From: Bugula neritina
Lineage: Eukaryota > Bryozoa > Gymnolaemata > Cheilostomatida > Bugulidae
Assembly (NCBI GenBank): GCA_964035545.1
Contig: OZ037771.1
Coordinates: 8,730,408 to 8,790,407, forward strand
Direction: 5' to 3'
Length of the DNA stretch: 60,000 bases
The notes under the pieces are model-generated. The model saw only the letters and a program-made list of their open reading frames with translations. It ran no database searches and was not told where the DNA came from. The position numbers and the translations under genes were made by a program. Shown here in pieces: positions 22,591 through 37,300 of this stretch (position 1 is its first letter; every line of letters starts with the position of its first letter).

Positions 22591-22841
22591 GTAACATTAG
22601 TGTTATTATGGCTAACAAAAGTGTTTTTCATACTTCTCACTAATTCCAGTACTATAAGTGCACCCAATATATTATTTGCTGCTTTCTTGCTTAGGAAACT
22701 ATTTACAACTTGTTGTTAAATTAATAGACTGTCATATCTTTTGTATTCTACATCAACAAGCTACATTCTGCAATTTATACTTTCAGCCCAGGAAACTGGA
22801 AAAAAGCAATTTATATATGCACTTAGTAATGCAGCATTGTA

Positions 22842-24149
22842 GGGGTAAGGGGGGGGGGGGAAGCACAACAGTCATAGGGGTACAAAAAGCCGGCCAAATT
22901 GTGAGAGAACTTATTAACTTAGAGTTGTGTTTTTTGTTTAATAAGAAGGTATTGACATAATTATTCAGCCATTGTAGTTTCAACACTTGCGGAGCATACA
23001 TGTTGAAGAGGCAAGTCAAAAACTGTTTTTACTTACTTTTTTGTAAATTTTTGAAGATGTCGTTAAAGCTTTATAAATTTTTACACTGAAAGGTAACAAG
23101 CCTAGATTTTACTGATATTGTTGCCATAGCTTGTCTCTACATTCCTCAACTAGTAAAACAGCAAACTCTAAAATAAATTTTCCTTTAGCCACATTTATTT
23201 TCAATTTGGCCACATGGGGCACAATGGGCCACGCTGACCTGGGCACAATGGGCCACCTGATCATTGCACCCTGATCACTGTTATTAGTTTGTTTGCCCAA
23301 AGAGTTAGATGAAATGTTACTAAAATCTATAGATATAGCCATTTCTGACCTTTTTGTAAAATATCAAAGACATCATGGTAAGACTACAAAACTACAAGGT
23401 GAAGCTCCCCTAATATCTGGTGAGGTTATAGCTTTGCCATTTTATACATAATACAAAACACTCTGCTGTTGCTACTATAGTGGATAGTCGTGATATTCAT
23501 TATATATTATATCATTGAGGGAATATACATGTATTTGACTAAAATAAATTGTGATTTGCTCATTTCCTCCCCCCTCCCCTTCCGTGTTTTAGTCACAAAC
23601 CTCAGCCATGCACCAGCTTAGCTACAGTTCATAGAAAAAAGTCTATACTCGGAATTTTGTAGTACATGTTACTGATGAAAGTTCCTGTGAAGTGGAAATG
23701 GAAAAAAACATTTTTAGTTCTAAACAGTAATGATAATGGCACGTAGAAATGAGTGATGTGCGTTTGATTTTGCCTCCCCCTGCTATCCGTGGTGGCACAA
23801 ACTATACAGCTAAAACATGATTTTTGCTATAGATCTGAAAGAATATTTGTATTTATTTGTAATATTAAATAAATAAAGATCAGATGCAACCAAATCAAGA
23901 AAGTTTCAATATATTTGTTGTGTCCCACCCAGTGGTCCATTGTACTCGGTACCGGGCACAACGGGCTTTTTTTGACATGAAAATTTCCTTATTCTGAAAG
24001 TTGTGAAAGAGATAGAAACAACCAACTGATACCTATAACAGACAACAGATGCAGCATTTATACTAGAGATTATTGAACTAGTAACTTTAAAAACAGACAA
24101 ATGAGAGCGAAAAATTCAAAATTGGCCCGTTGTGCTCCCCCCTTACCCC
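22842..24149. mobile_element. TA-flanked non-autonomous DNA element nested in the hAT copy
   Basis: Inverted ends: ggggtaagggggg... with gcacaac following at 22,842-22,869, and gttgtgctccccccttacccc at 24,129-24,149. TA lies on both sides (22,840-22,841 and 24,150-24,151). The left end has an expanded G-run. Inside are two copies of gggcacaatgggccac (about 23,217-23,257). No transposase was seen. TA duplication and ggggtaag ends suggest a Tc1/mariner/pogo-type MITE, which is inference. Related fragments occur at 5,775-5,886 and probably 57,895-57,945. Confidence 0.75.
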
Positions 24150-24241
24150 TATACCTTAAATTTACAAAGAACAAACCTGGCCCTTCTTACGCCCTAAATC
24201 TTGAGGTTTGGCCCCATTTTGAAAACATTTGCCCATCCCTG

Positions 24242-26903
24242 AGTCATAAACCCTTGTCATAAAAGCCCTTGATGAGGGAGGGAGAGAATTTCTATCACTC
24301 ATTAAAAACTACATACTATCCGCTACTGTTTATAACTGAGGCAAGACATCTTGAGAATTTAAAATGAATTCAACATAAAGACTTTTGATACAGATTAAAG
24401 TTTAAACCCACATTATGTTGAATTACCAACTGATTCCTCACTCATAGCAGCTGCTAAAGTAAGGAAGGTGCAGATGCCTAGGCTAATATCTACTAATAAG
24501 TTGTGTATTATTAATTATTAAATCGAATTAATACAAATGTAATAAAATATATAAAAAAGATATAAAATGTTTCATGGTTGTTGCATATATAATAATTCTT
24601 GTAATGTAATGCATTTTTATTATTAACTGTGTGAATGGCATTCTTTTCAGGTTACTGGCTTATTTGGTTGTTCTAAAACGTTCAATACTTTTTAGATATT
24701 ATATTCTATCTTAGTTGGTGTCGATACCACTGTAGATGTTTTCATGTCAATACAATTGTTGACGTTTTGAGAATTTCATACAATCGTTAATGCTGAGTGC
24801 CGTGAACATCATATATTAGCTTTGTTCATAGTTACAATAAAAGAATATACAATAAAATTTAACACATTTAGCACAGGATTGCAGGAGGACAGCCATCTAT
24901 GTAAGAAAGTTGGCTCAGAAGCTCGGTAACAGAATTAATGTTGCAAGTTGTTTTATATAATTACTTTCTATCTTGCAATAATATTGTTAATCAAATTAAT
25001 TTGCCTGCTCCTTGGAAACTGAAATAAATTAGAGAAATTTTCCTTATCCAGATATTTTAGATAGTAAAGATAAAGATATTCATTATGCATGCAAGGAAAA
25101 TATACTCAAGTATATCGACTGACTCTTTCATAGTGATTACTGCCAACATTACTAAGTTAGTAAACTAGACTATACTTACAAGGTATGAGCCACAGTCTAC
25201 AGTCTACAAGATTGTTACTAACTAATAGTAAGAATAATGTATACAGTCAATCACAGCTTCTCACAAGTATCCCTTCCTGAATTCTAGTAAAGCCAATAAA
25301 TTTGCATAGGTTTTCTTATACCTGTAGATAAACAAAACTATCTCTGGTTATGACAAAATAGATGTAGTAGAGCAGACTATGTGTATGATAGTGAAATATA
25401 GCTGTCTAAGGCAGCGACCGTTTGATCATGTGACCTTGCAGCCAATCACGTGCACACACACACACACAATTGTCTAGCATTATAATGCCTACTCCTATTT
25501 AGCCGATAGTAACTCATCCCTTCACTTCTATAATTTGAATACAGTCAAATAAATCTAGTAGTTGTTTGTTTTTCTTTCAATGATACATGCATATTACAAA
25601 ACTTGCTTTTTTCCAGTTTCACTTTTTAAAAGAGTTTTTATCTTATTTTTGATCAATTATATACAATATACGTACTTTCCTAGGCTTGCTACTTTTACCA
25701 ACAGCCTTTAATATCTTCTCAGTAGTTTTGGAACTATATATAAGAAGTTAGAAATCTGTTTTTAGCACTATGTCTTATTCTGTGACCATTGCTAGGTATA
25801 CACGCGCAAGAGTTCTATTTAGATGACCAATATTATATAATATTACCCAACAATACTGTTTAATTTTCTGACTGCTAATAGCAAGAGCTGATCACTTGTT
25901 TGGGGAAATGTTTGTTGATATGAAATAAAGTCTGGCGTTTGGTGACTCATTGAAATGTAGCTGCAAGGCTTGATTTCTGTGGGCACCTGCTTTTAATTTT
26001 TAAGTGCATTTTTACAAAAACATAATCAATAATGCAGGCAGCTGACCTTTATACCAGTCTTTTACAAGCTTGATTCCTCAACCAATCAAAAGTAATTACA
26101 TTAGTTAAACATCTTTCTTATAGTGACAGCCTTAGATTTTAAATCTAATTTCCATGTTCTGTGCAAAAATCGTTTTGCTTGAGCTTGTGATTTGTATTTT
26201 GGTGGCTAGATTTGGATACTGTGACTGTTTGTTAGACAGTTTCTCATTCTACAAACTTCTGTTAGAACTCAGGCTATGAAACCCCAACTCCACACCCACC
26301 TCTTTTTCATTATACACAGAAGCAGTGTATGTGTTGCTATAAGTGGTGAGATCAGAGTCTACATTATTTCTCTGCTTTCACTTGAAGTATTAAGTGAGCT
26401 ATTTAACAGTCAATTCCCAAAGTGAAGGGAATTTGCTCTAATTATGTTGAAATACATTATATTATTGTTTCAAAGCTGATGATTATATGCCAAGGATCAA
26501 TTGCTGAAAAAAGTTCAGTAGAACAATTTCAGTGAAGTATACATTTTTGTAAAGGTCACTCAGTCAGCATTAAGAGTGATAGAAAGTAAAATGTGTAAGT
26601 CCAGTGACTAGAACATCAACAGAGACATTACTGGAGAATAAGCAACCCGCTGCTACTAGAAGTGGCTGATTTATCAGTCATGCAGCTGCATGTATGTAGA
26701 CTGAGTAGTTGCATTTTACTAGTAATTAAAGTATTTATGACAGTCAATTGTTAAAAGTGCTTAAAATTTATTGAGCCAAACATATTTGAGTGGTGCATTT
26801 GCCCTTTAGCTATCTACAACACCACTCAGACTTGGGATATATACTACCATTATGCAAATATATTTTTCATTCAGTACATAGGAACGTAGTGATAGTCTAT
26901 ACC
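24242..26903. other. No gene seen
   Basis: AT-rich DNA with no coding pattern that I can support. A short (CA)n run lies at about 25,452-25,468. Confidence 0.4.
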
Positions 26904-27015
26904 CTATACCAACCATGCATGTGCTATAACAACCATGTGCTATACCAACCATGTGCTATAACAACCATGTGCTATAACAATCATGTACTATACCAACCAT
27001 GTGCTATACCAACAA
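26904..27015. repeat. 16-bp minisatellite, about 7 copies
   Basis: Tandem units of ctata(a/c)caaccatgtg, with one unit extended by atgc near the start. Copies diverge towards the right end. Confidence 0.9.
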
Positions 27016-30000
27016 AGTCGTATGTCAATATTGAATGTGCTATAACAACTGTATACTTGAACTAAACACGCAGGTAAAATAATAACCAACCAACACAGCA
27101 AGCATTGCCTCTGAATCTTTCAATATATTCATATGTAACACTTAGTATCAGTATAATGCTTAGAAATGCATAATCAAAAACTTCATGCATTTTCACATAT
27201 TTTTTCCACTGGAAATAAAACAGTTTGATTTATGATACGCCTGTAATGAAATAACATAATAGTAAGTTGATGTTGCAGAAGTAATATTACGCTATGTAAT
27301 ATATAATGATCGTACAATGTGTGTAGCATATAACAGTAGTATAATATAATCATCTATTATTAATAGTCAATATTCCTTTATTTATGTCAATGACCTGTTT
27401 ATGTTTCTTGGCAGTCAGTATATAATGTCAAAGTAATTACTTAGCATCTAATGAGATTCCTGTATACAATTTGTGTTATTAACTGCTTTGTAAGAGTTTC
27501 TATCACTATGTTCCCAATGTTTTGCATGGTTCTTTTAATAAATGTTTGGAAATAGTTACAGAACAAAACCCCAACCAAAAGTTAATGGAAACCGCAACCA
27601 TAAATTCATTTGTAGGAGCTCTATTTTAAACTCAGGGGCAGCAAAACATTTTACACTGTGTTGTTACAACAAATTGCAGAGCTCTGTGAATTATTTGAAT
27701 TCTGAGCTAATTGAACGTTCCTTTGGTTGTCCAAAAAATTTATATGATGCTAGAAATGTTTCCCAGTCTCTATGGGTTGGTTGGTTCAACTAACTTTTTT
27801 TAGCAGGTAACCTTTAATATAGCACAATCCATACACCCATACAACACAATAGGAAGCATTTTAGTAGCAATAAAGTTCTATAATTTAGCTAGTAAGAATT
27901 ATGTTAGCTTTTGGTATAAAAGGGGCAAAGGAAATTTTCTAATACAAGAATTGTGCAATTAGTATATAGTGAGGCAGAACCAGTACTGATGTACATATAA
28001 TTTAATAAATGTAACAAACATCAGTTTCATCTGTGCTGATATACAATCCACATTTGGTGGAGTTGTGTCACACATGTGTTTAGAGGAAACAACTCTTGTA
28101 TACTATATTCTGTAAACAATTTCCTCCCAAAATTTATTTTACTAGTAAATTATGTGGCTGGAGCGGTATATTGCTTGCTCTGCTTGTCTATTTACACCAG
28201 AGAACTTCAACTTGTCTGCACAGGTCATCACAGCACTCCTTTATAATTATTAGAACACTCAAAATTCATTATCAAACCAGTATCAAATATTAACAGCTAT
28301 TCAAGAGATGAAAGCTTCTTGTTCAACATGTGTTTGAAGCGGTATTATCTCCAACTGCCCACTGGAATTGAGCCATCAGCTGATAAAAGAAGGTCATGCT
28401 TCAATTTATACTAGAATAATGTCAACCCAACAAATAAAGAGCATTAATATTGGGTGAAAAAGCAATTTTCTTAAAAAAAGGGGAGATGATTTCAATTTTG
28501 ACCTTTAATTTTCCAGACTGAAAGAAATTATGTTGGTCGGAATAAACTAAAAGTTGATGTGAACTATAAAAACACTATAAGGTCTACACACTGAAAATTA
28601 AAATTTTAGATACCAAATTGGCCAACCCCTGTATATCCACCTCTTTCAATTAGTGAAAATCTCCCCAGATACAAAAAAGTTAATAGCAGATTTGAAATTA
28701 GTAGAATGTATGCTTTGCATGCAAGTGATATGTAGCAACAGAGGTTAGTATTGATGTGCTCTACCCGACCATTTTTGCAAGTTGACACCCCAACTAATAG
28801 CTATATCAATTTACTTCCACTGTTGCATAATAATTTTTTTAAGTTTGTGAAAATATAGTTATGTGAGTGAAGTACCACAACTATGATATTTGCTTTCAGA
28901 CAGATACAAAACAATGTTACACAATGTTACAAAACACTATTACTAGCTAGACCTCACTTTTGATAGGTTATGGTGACTATCATGAGGCTTCTTGGTTGCT
29001 CTTAAGTTTGTAGCTATGATAACACAGTTGCACAAAATTCAGATTAGATGATGATCTCTCAAAATCATTCAGTATTTATACCAAAATGGAAGTACTCGGT
29101 AAACTGTGGGGCATTGAGTAAAACACAGGTTTGCTTATAAAGAGTTTAAGTACCAACTTGTATGTTCTCTAAATCAACTAGGTCCACACCTCAGTATTCA
29201 GGCTGAACTTTTTTTGACTATGCTGCTTGGCAAGCGACTTTTTATCGTGCAGCATTTGAAGCAAATTATGAGCTATTTCTAGTGGATCTACAGCATCTAA
29301 CTATTATTGACATATCTCTATTACATCATTTTGTTTAATGCACAAGCTGTTATGGTGAGATTTGAATCAATTTGGAGTATCGTAAACTCACCGAATAATA
29401 TATAGGTTGTAGCCTTTGCGTGAGCTTGGGGTCGGTATACAGTTACGGGTTAATGGCTTGGCTGCGAGGTAACTTCAGCTCCCATCTGTCCGGTAGGAGT
29501 GAAGTTGAGACTCCGGTTAGGGTAGTTGGCTGATGGTGCTCCTCAGTCTATGATCCTGGGCTAGCACTCACTAACTATCCTAACACATTCTGATTGGGTC
29601 GCATACATTCTATACAAATATCCTCAATTGTTCCTCAATCAGTCTACAATCCCCCAATTTTCCCATTTACACTGGGTTTTACAGCTACAACACTCACACA
29701 AGCCACACCCACGCTATATCCAATATCTCAGAGTTGTGCACCCTCCACACACGCAATAACAAGAGAAGACAACTACACATACTTATAAATCGCGATATAC
29801 CATTGCTTCTCCAGCATTGGGATAACTAGCCACTAAGTTGCATGCTGAAGGATCGAACTGTACTGTGTAGGTATTAACACTTTCTATGCTTTCCTTTTTT
29901 GCTCTCAATGTTATCTTGTCAGTGTTTTTTTCATGCACTTTCTTGAGTATATACTTTATTACATCTTTATACTACAGAGAGGCAGTCCTTGGCATATACG

Positions 30001-30731
30001 TAGCCTACAGATGCCCACCACTAGAGGTTCACCTTCAGAAGGCAACGACTTCAATTGAGCAATTATGAGTTATTTATGTAGAAGATCTGTACAGTGTGTG
30101 CAAGGTTTGTACGATATATTTGTAGCAGTGGTGTATCTTGTACTATCACATTTTCAAATTGAACAACATGGCTGTACAAATTCTTCAGGTTATATTAATT
30201 TTATGCAGATGCATCATTATGTTGAGAGGTGTACGATATTAACATGCTAAGTATTTATTTGAAATTTTACAGCAAAACATTTGAACATCACTATGTATCT
30301 CTAGAGAAAAAGTAACAGTTTAAACTTGAAGCTAATTAAAATAATATACACTGGAATTCCTCAGATTCAACAGTGAAAAGCTGAAGTTTGAGACAAGAAT
30401 CCCAGATGCAACTTTCAATATGTGGTTAAATACATAGTGTGAACTATTTTAGACATATTAGAATTATTAGTATAATAGTGTTTATAAGCTGTAAAACAAC
30501 ATACTGATTTCAGATAACATTTTCACAACAAGTAAAAGAATAAAATAATGAAGAAAACCGTTACTTTTACAGATATATAAAAAATATATATATAACGTAA
30601 TACAGATAGAAACTATAGTTGAAATTTCTAGAACTTTTTATTAAAGAAAATTACTATAGTGCAATGCAGTTAATATTTATTAGATTGTGATGACTTGGTA
30701 TACTCAGCTGTATCCTGCTTGATAAGATGCA
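27016..30731. other. No recognised gene; open frame at 27,542 and a GC-richer block at 29.4 kb
   Basis: Mostly AT-rich. An 83-codon open frame at 27,542-27,793 (plus) matches nothing I recognise. The block 29,410-29,590 is more GC-rich than its surroundings. It has a tRNA A-box-like tggcttggctgcgagg (about 29,455) and a B-box-like gttgagactcc (about 29,504), so it could be a tRNA-derived SINE head. I see nothing else to annotate. Confidence 0.35.
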
Positions 30732-30866
30732 GCTCACCCAGGTAGCTCACCCAGGTAGCCCACCCACGCAGCCCACCCAGGTAGCTCACCCAGTTAGCTC
30801 ACCCAGTTAGCTCACCCACGCAGCCCACCCACGCAGCTCACCCAGGTAGCTCACCCACATAGCTCA
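30732..30866. repeat. 13-bp minisatellite, about 10 copies
   Basis: Tandem units ctcacccaggtag with variants cccacccacgcag, ctcacccagttag and ctcacccacatag. Confidence 0.95.
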
Positions 30867-31383
30867 AATCTAATGTTACCTTGAGGTCTAGTAAATTATT
30901 AGGCAGCTTATTAAGATATTATCTATATGTAGCATAGCATCCTTTGCAGGAATTATTTTAGTCAATTGACAATTAAAAATTAAACATTGGCAGTAACCAA
31001 AACTTATTGATGAATTTTTAACTTTTACGCTAAATAATACACAGTGTATACTTTATTTGTCATTAATTTGATGAAAAGCAAAAAAAAACATAAAAATAAA
31101 GTTCAGCTACCTTTAAATAAGTCAAAAGCTAACATATTTTTAATGAGCTTTTGTTGTTGTACTTGAGTTCCATTTTCAGATATTTCCACACCCACTAGAC
31201 GGCGATAAGATGTAGCCTACTAGGCCCATGTACAAGAGACTTGTCGGGGCCGTGTGCTCCCTGAGACCCCATTGCCTTGCATGTAGGACCATGGACTAAC
31301 TCCGGGTCATGACCATTGACTTCACAATATGTTGTACTACAACAAAGAGCACAAGTGGTCATGCTATACTATCATGGAGGTGC
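30867..31383. other. Left flank of the giant satellite
   Basis: AT-rich up to about 31,190, then a GC-richer, non-repetitive block at 31,198-31,318 (gacggcgataagatg to gtcatgacc) that ends about 65 bp before the 15-bp array. No gene is recognised. Confidence 0.4.
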
Positions 31384-34300
31384 ATCACACAGTAGTATAT
31401 CATACAGTAGTATATCACAGAGTAGTATATCACACAGTAGTATATCACATAGTAGTATATCACAAAGTAGTATATCACATAGTAGTATATCACAAAGTAG
31501 TATATCACACAGTAGTATATCACACAGTAGTATATCACAGAGTAGTATATCACAGAGTAGTATATCACACAGTAGTATATCACAGAGTAGTATATCACAC
31601 AGTAGTATATCACACAGTAGTATATCACACAGTAGTATATCACACAGTAGTATATCACACAGTAGTATATCATACAGTAGTATATCACAGAGTAGTATAT
31701 CACACAGTAGTATATCACACAGTAGTATATCACACAGTAGTATATCACATAGTAGTATATCACATAGTAGTATATCACACAGTAGTATATCACACAGTAG
31801 TATATCACAGAGTAGTATATCACAGAGTAGTATATCACACAGTAGTATATCACACAGTAGTATATCACACAGTAGTATATCACATAGTAGTATATCACAG
31901 AGTAGTATATCACAGAGTAGTATATCATACAGTAGTATATCACATAGTAGTATATCATACAGTAGTATATCACAGAGTAGTATATCACACAGTAGTATAT
32001 CACACAGTAGTATATCACAGAGTAGTATATCACACAGTAGTATATCACACAGTAGTATATCATACAGTAGTATATCACAGAGTAGTATATCACACAGTAG
32101 TATATCACACAGTAGTATATCACAGAGTAGTATATCACAGAGTAGTATATCACACAGTAGTATATCACACAGTAGTATATCACACAGTAGTATATCACAT
32201 AGTAGTATATCACAGAGTAGTATATCACAGAGTAGTATATCACACAGTAGTATATCACAGAGTAGTATATCACATAGTAGTATATCACACAGTAGTATAT
32301 CACAGAGTAGTATATCACAGAGTAGTATATCACACAGTAGTATATCACACAGTAGTATATCACACAGTAGTATATCACACAGTAGTATATCACATAGTAG
32401 TATATCACAGAGTAGTATATCACAGAGTAGTATATCTTACAGTAGTATATCACAGAGTAGTATATCACACAGTAGTATATCACATAGTAGTATATCACAC
32501 AGTAGTATATCACACAGTAGTATATCACAGAGTAGTATATCACAGAGTAGTATATCACACAGTAGTATATCACACAGTAGTATATCACAGAGTAGTATAT
32601 CACAGAGTAGTATATCACACAGTAGTATATCACACAGTAGTATATCACATAGTAGTATATCACAGAGTAGTATATCACAGAGTAGTATATCACAGAGTAG
32701 TATATCACACAGTAGTATATCACACAGTAGTATATCACAGAGTAGTATATCACAGAGTAGTATATCATACAGTAGTATATCACACAGTAGTATATCACAG
32801 AGTAGTATATCATACAGTAGTATATCACAGAGTAGTATATCACACAGTAGTATATCACACAGTAGTATATCACATAGTAGTATATCACACAGTAGTATAT
32901 CACAGAGTAGTATATCACAGAGTAGTATATCATACAGTAGTATATCACAGAGTAGTATATCACAGAGTAGTATATCACATAGTAGTATATCACACAGTAG
33001 TATATCATACAGTAGTATATCACAGAGTAGTATATCATACAGTAGTATATCACACAGTAGTATATCACAGAGTAGTATATCACAGAGTAGTATATCACAT
33101 AGTAGTATATCACACAGTAGTATATCATACAGTAGTATATCACAGAGTAGTATATCATACAGTAGTATATCACACAGTAGTATATCACAGAGTAGTATAT
33201 CACAGAGTAGTATATCACACAGTAGTATATCACACAGTAGTATATCATACAGTAGTATATCACATAGTAGTATATCACAAAGTAGTATATCACAAAGTAG
33301 TATATCACAGAGTAGTATATCACAGAGTAGTATATCACACAGTAGTATATCACATAGTAGTATATCACATAGTAGTATATCACACAGTAGTATATCACAC
33401 AGTAGTATATCATACAGTAGTATATCACAGAGTAGTATATCACAGAGTAGTATATCACAGAGTAGTATATCACACAGTAGTATATCACACAGTAGTATAT
33501 CACACAGTAGTATATCACATAGTAGTATATCACAGAGTAGTATATCACAGAGTAGTATATCACAGAGTAGTATATCACACAGTAGTATATCACACAGTAG
33601 TATATCACATAGTAGTATATCATACAGTAGTATATCACACAGTAGTGTATCACATAGTAGTATATCACAGAGTAGTATATCACAGAGTAGTATATCATAC
33701 AGTAGTATATCACACAGTAGTATATCACAGAGTAGTATATCACAGAGTAGTATATCACAGAGTAGTATATCACAGAGTAGTATATCACAGAGTAGTGTAT
33801 CACACAGTAGTATATCATACAGTAGTATATCACAGAGTAGTATATCACACAGTAGTATATCACACAGTAGTATATCATACAGTAGTATATCACACAGTAG
33901 TGTATCACAGAGTAGTATATCACAGAGTAGTATATCACAGAGTAGTATATCACAGAGTAGTATATCACACAGTAGTATATCACACAGTAGTATATCACAG
34001 AGTAGTATATCACAGAGTAGTATATCATACAGTAGTATATCATACAGTAATATATCACACAGTAGTATATCACACAGTAGTATATCACAGAGTAGTATAT
34101 CACACAGTAGTATATCACAAAGTAGTATATCACAGAGTAGTATATCACACAGTAGTATATCACACAGTAGTATATCACACAGTAGTATATCATACAGTAG
34201 TATATCATACAGTAGTATATCATACAGTAGTATATCACACAGTAGTATATCATACAGTAGTATATCACATAGTAGTATATCACATAGTAGTATATCACAC

Positions 34301-37300
34301 AGTAGTATATCATACAGTAGTATATCACAGAGTAATATATCACAGAGTAGTATATCACACAGTAGTATATCACAAAGTAGTATATCACATAGTAGTATAT
34401 CACAAAGTAGTATATCACACAGTAGTATATCACACAGTAGTATATCATACAGTAGTATATCACACAGTAGTATATCACATAGTAGTATATCACACAGTAG
34501 TATATCACAAAGTAGTATATCACATAGTAGTATATCACAAAGTAGTATATCACACAGTAGTATATCACACAGTAGTATATCACAGAGTAGTATATCATAC
34601 AGTAGTATATCATACAGTAGTATATCATACAGTAGTATATCACACAGTAGTATATCACAGAGTAGTATATCACAGAGTAGTATATCACACAGTAGTATAT
34701 CACACAGTAGTATATCACAGAGTAGTATATCACACAGTAGTATATCACATAGTAGTATATCACAGAGTAGTATATCACACAGTAGTATATCACACAGTAG
34801 TATATCACAGAGTAGTATATCACACAGTAGTATATCACACAGTAGTATATCACACAGTAGTATATCACAGAGTAGTATATCACACAGTAGTATATCACAC
34901 AGTAGTATATCACAGAGTAGTATATCACACAGTAGTATATCACATAGTAGTATATCACAGAGTAGTATATCACACAGTAGTATATCACACAGTAGTATAT
35001 CACAGAGTAGTATATCACACAGTAGTATATCACACAGTAGTATATCACAGAGTAGTATATCACACAGTAGTATATCACACAGTAGTATATCACAGAGTAG
35101 TATATCACACAGTAGTATATCACAGAGTAGTATATCACAGAGTAGTATATCACATAGTAGTATATCACACAGTAGTATATCACAGAGTAATATATCACAC
35201 AGTAGTATATCATACAGTAGTATATCACAGAGTAGTATATCACAGAGTAGTATATCACACAGTAGTATATCACAAAGTAGTATATCATACAGTAGTATAT
35301 CACACAGTAGTATATCACAGAGTAGCATATCACAGAGTAGTATATCACACAGTAGTATATCACACAGTAGTATATCACAGAGTAATATATCACACAGTAG
35401 TATATCATACAGTAGTATATCACAGAGTAGTATATCACAGAGTAGTATATCACACAGTAATATATCACACAGTAGTATATCACACAGTAGTATATCATAC
35501 AGTAGTATATCACACAGTAGTATATCACAGAGTAGCATATCACAGAGTAGTATATCACACAGTAGTATATCACACAGTAGTATATCACAGAGTAATATAT
35601 CACACAGTAGTATATCATACAGTAGTATATCACAGAGTAGTATATCACAGAGTAGTATATCACACAGTAGTATATCACAAAGTAGTATATCACACAGTAG
35701 TATATCATACAGTAGTATATCACATAGTAGTATATCACAAAGTAGTATATCACAGAGTAGTATATCACACAGTAGTATATCATACAGTAGTATATCATAC
35801 AGTAGTATATCACAGAGTAGTATATCACACAGTAGTATATCACACAGTAGTATATCACAGAGTAGTATATCACAGAGTAGTATATCATACAGTAATATAT
35901 CATACAGCAGTATATCATACAGTAATATATCACACAGTAGTATATCACATAGTAGTATATCATACAGTAGTATATCACACAGTAGTATATCACAGAGTAG
36001 TATATCACACAGTAGTATATCACATAGTAGTATATCACACAGTAGTAGATCATACAGTAGTATATCATACAGTAGTATATCACACAGTAGTATATCACAC
36101 AGTAGTATATCACAGAGTAGTATATCACACAGTAGTATATCACAGAGTAGTATATCACACAGTAGTATATCACACAGTAGTATATCACAGAGTAGTATAT
36201 CACAGAGTAGTATATCACACAGTAGTATATCACAGAGTAGTATATCACACAGTAGTATATCACAGAGTAGTATATCATACAGTAGTATATCACAGAGTAG
36301 TATATCATACAGTAGTATATCACAGAGTAGTATATCACATAGTAGTATATCACAGAGTAGTATATCACACAGTAGTATATCACACAGTAGTATATCATAC
36401 AGTAGTATATCACACAGTAGTATATCATACAGTAGTATATCACACAGTAGTATATCACAGAGTAGTATATCACACAGTAGTATATCACATAGTAGTATAT
36501 CATACAGTAGTATATCACACAGTAGTATATCACAGAGTAGTATATCACACAGTAGTATATCACATAGTAGTATATCACACAGTAGTATATCACACAGTAG
36601 TATATCACAGAGTAGTATATCACAGAGTAGTATATCACACAGTAGTATATCACAGAGTAGTATATCACAGAGTAGTATATCACACAGTAGTATATCACAG
36701 AGTAGTATATCACACAGTAGTATATCACACAGTAGTATATCACATAGTAGTATATCATACAGTAGTATATCACACAGTAGTATATCACAGAGTAGTATAT
36801 CACACAGTAGTATATCACACAGTAGTATATCATACAGTAGTATATCATACAGTAGTATATCACACAGTAGTATATCACAGAGTAGTATATCACAGAGTAG
36901 TATATCACACAGTAGTATATCACAGAGTAGTATATCACACAGTAGTATATCACACAGTAGTATATCACAGAGTAGTATATCACAGAGTAGTATATCACAC
37001 AGTAGTATATCACAGAGTAGTATATCACAGAGTAGTATATCACACAGTAGTATATCACAAAGTAGTATATCACACAGTAGTATATCACACAGTAGTATAT
37101 CATACAGTAGTATATCATACAGTAGTATATCATACAGTAGTATATCACACAGTAGTATATCATACAGTAGTATATCACATAGTAGTATATCACAAAGTAG
37201 TATATCACAGAGTAGTATATCACACAGTAGTATATCATACAGTAGTATATCATACAGTAGTATATCACAGAGTAGTATATCACACAGTAGTATATCATAC

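Larger units (their letters stand above)
22110..24241. mobile_element. hAT DNA transposon remnant with a nested insertion
   Basis: Ends form a terminal inverted repeat: agggatgggcaaatg at 22,111-22,125 and catttgcccatccctg at 24,226-24,241. Just inside the left end is ggcggcccgcgggccacat, typical of hAT (Charlie-like) termini. Flanking 8-mers aacataaa (22,101-22,108) and gtcataaa (24,243-24,250) agree at 6 of 8 bases, as expected for a decayed 8-bp hAT target duplication. A degenerate transposase C-terminus lies inside, and a second element splits the right half. Most of the transposase is missing. Confidence 0.8.

Noticed and set aside
27542-27793. 83-codon plus-strand open frame
   Set aside because: No recognisable domain, no supporting splice sites or neighbouring exons, and of a length expected by chance.
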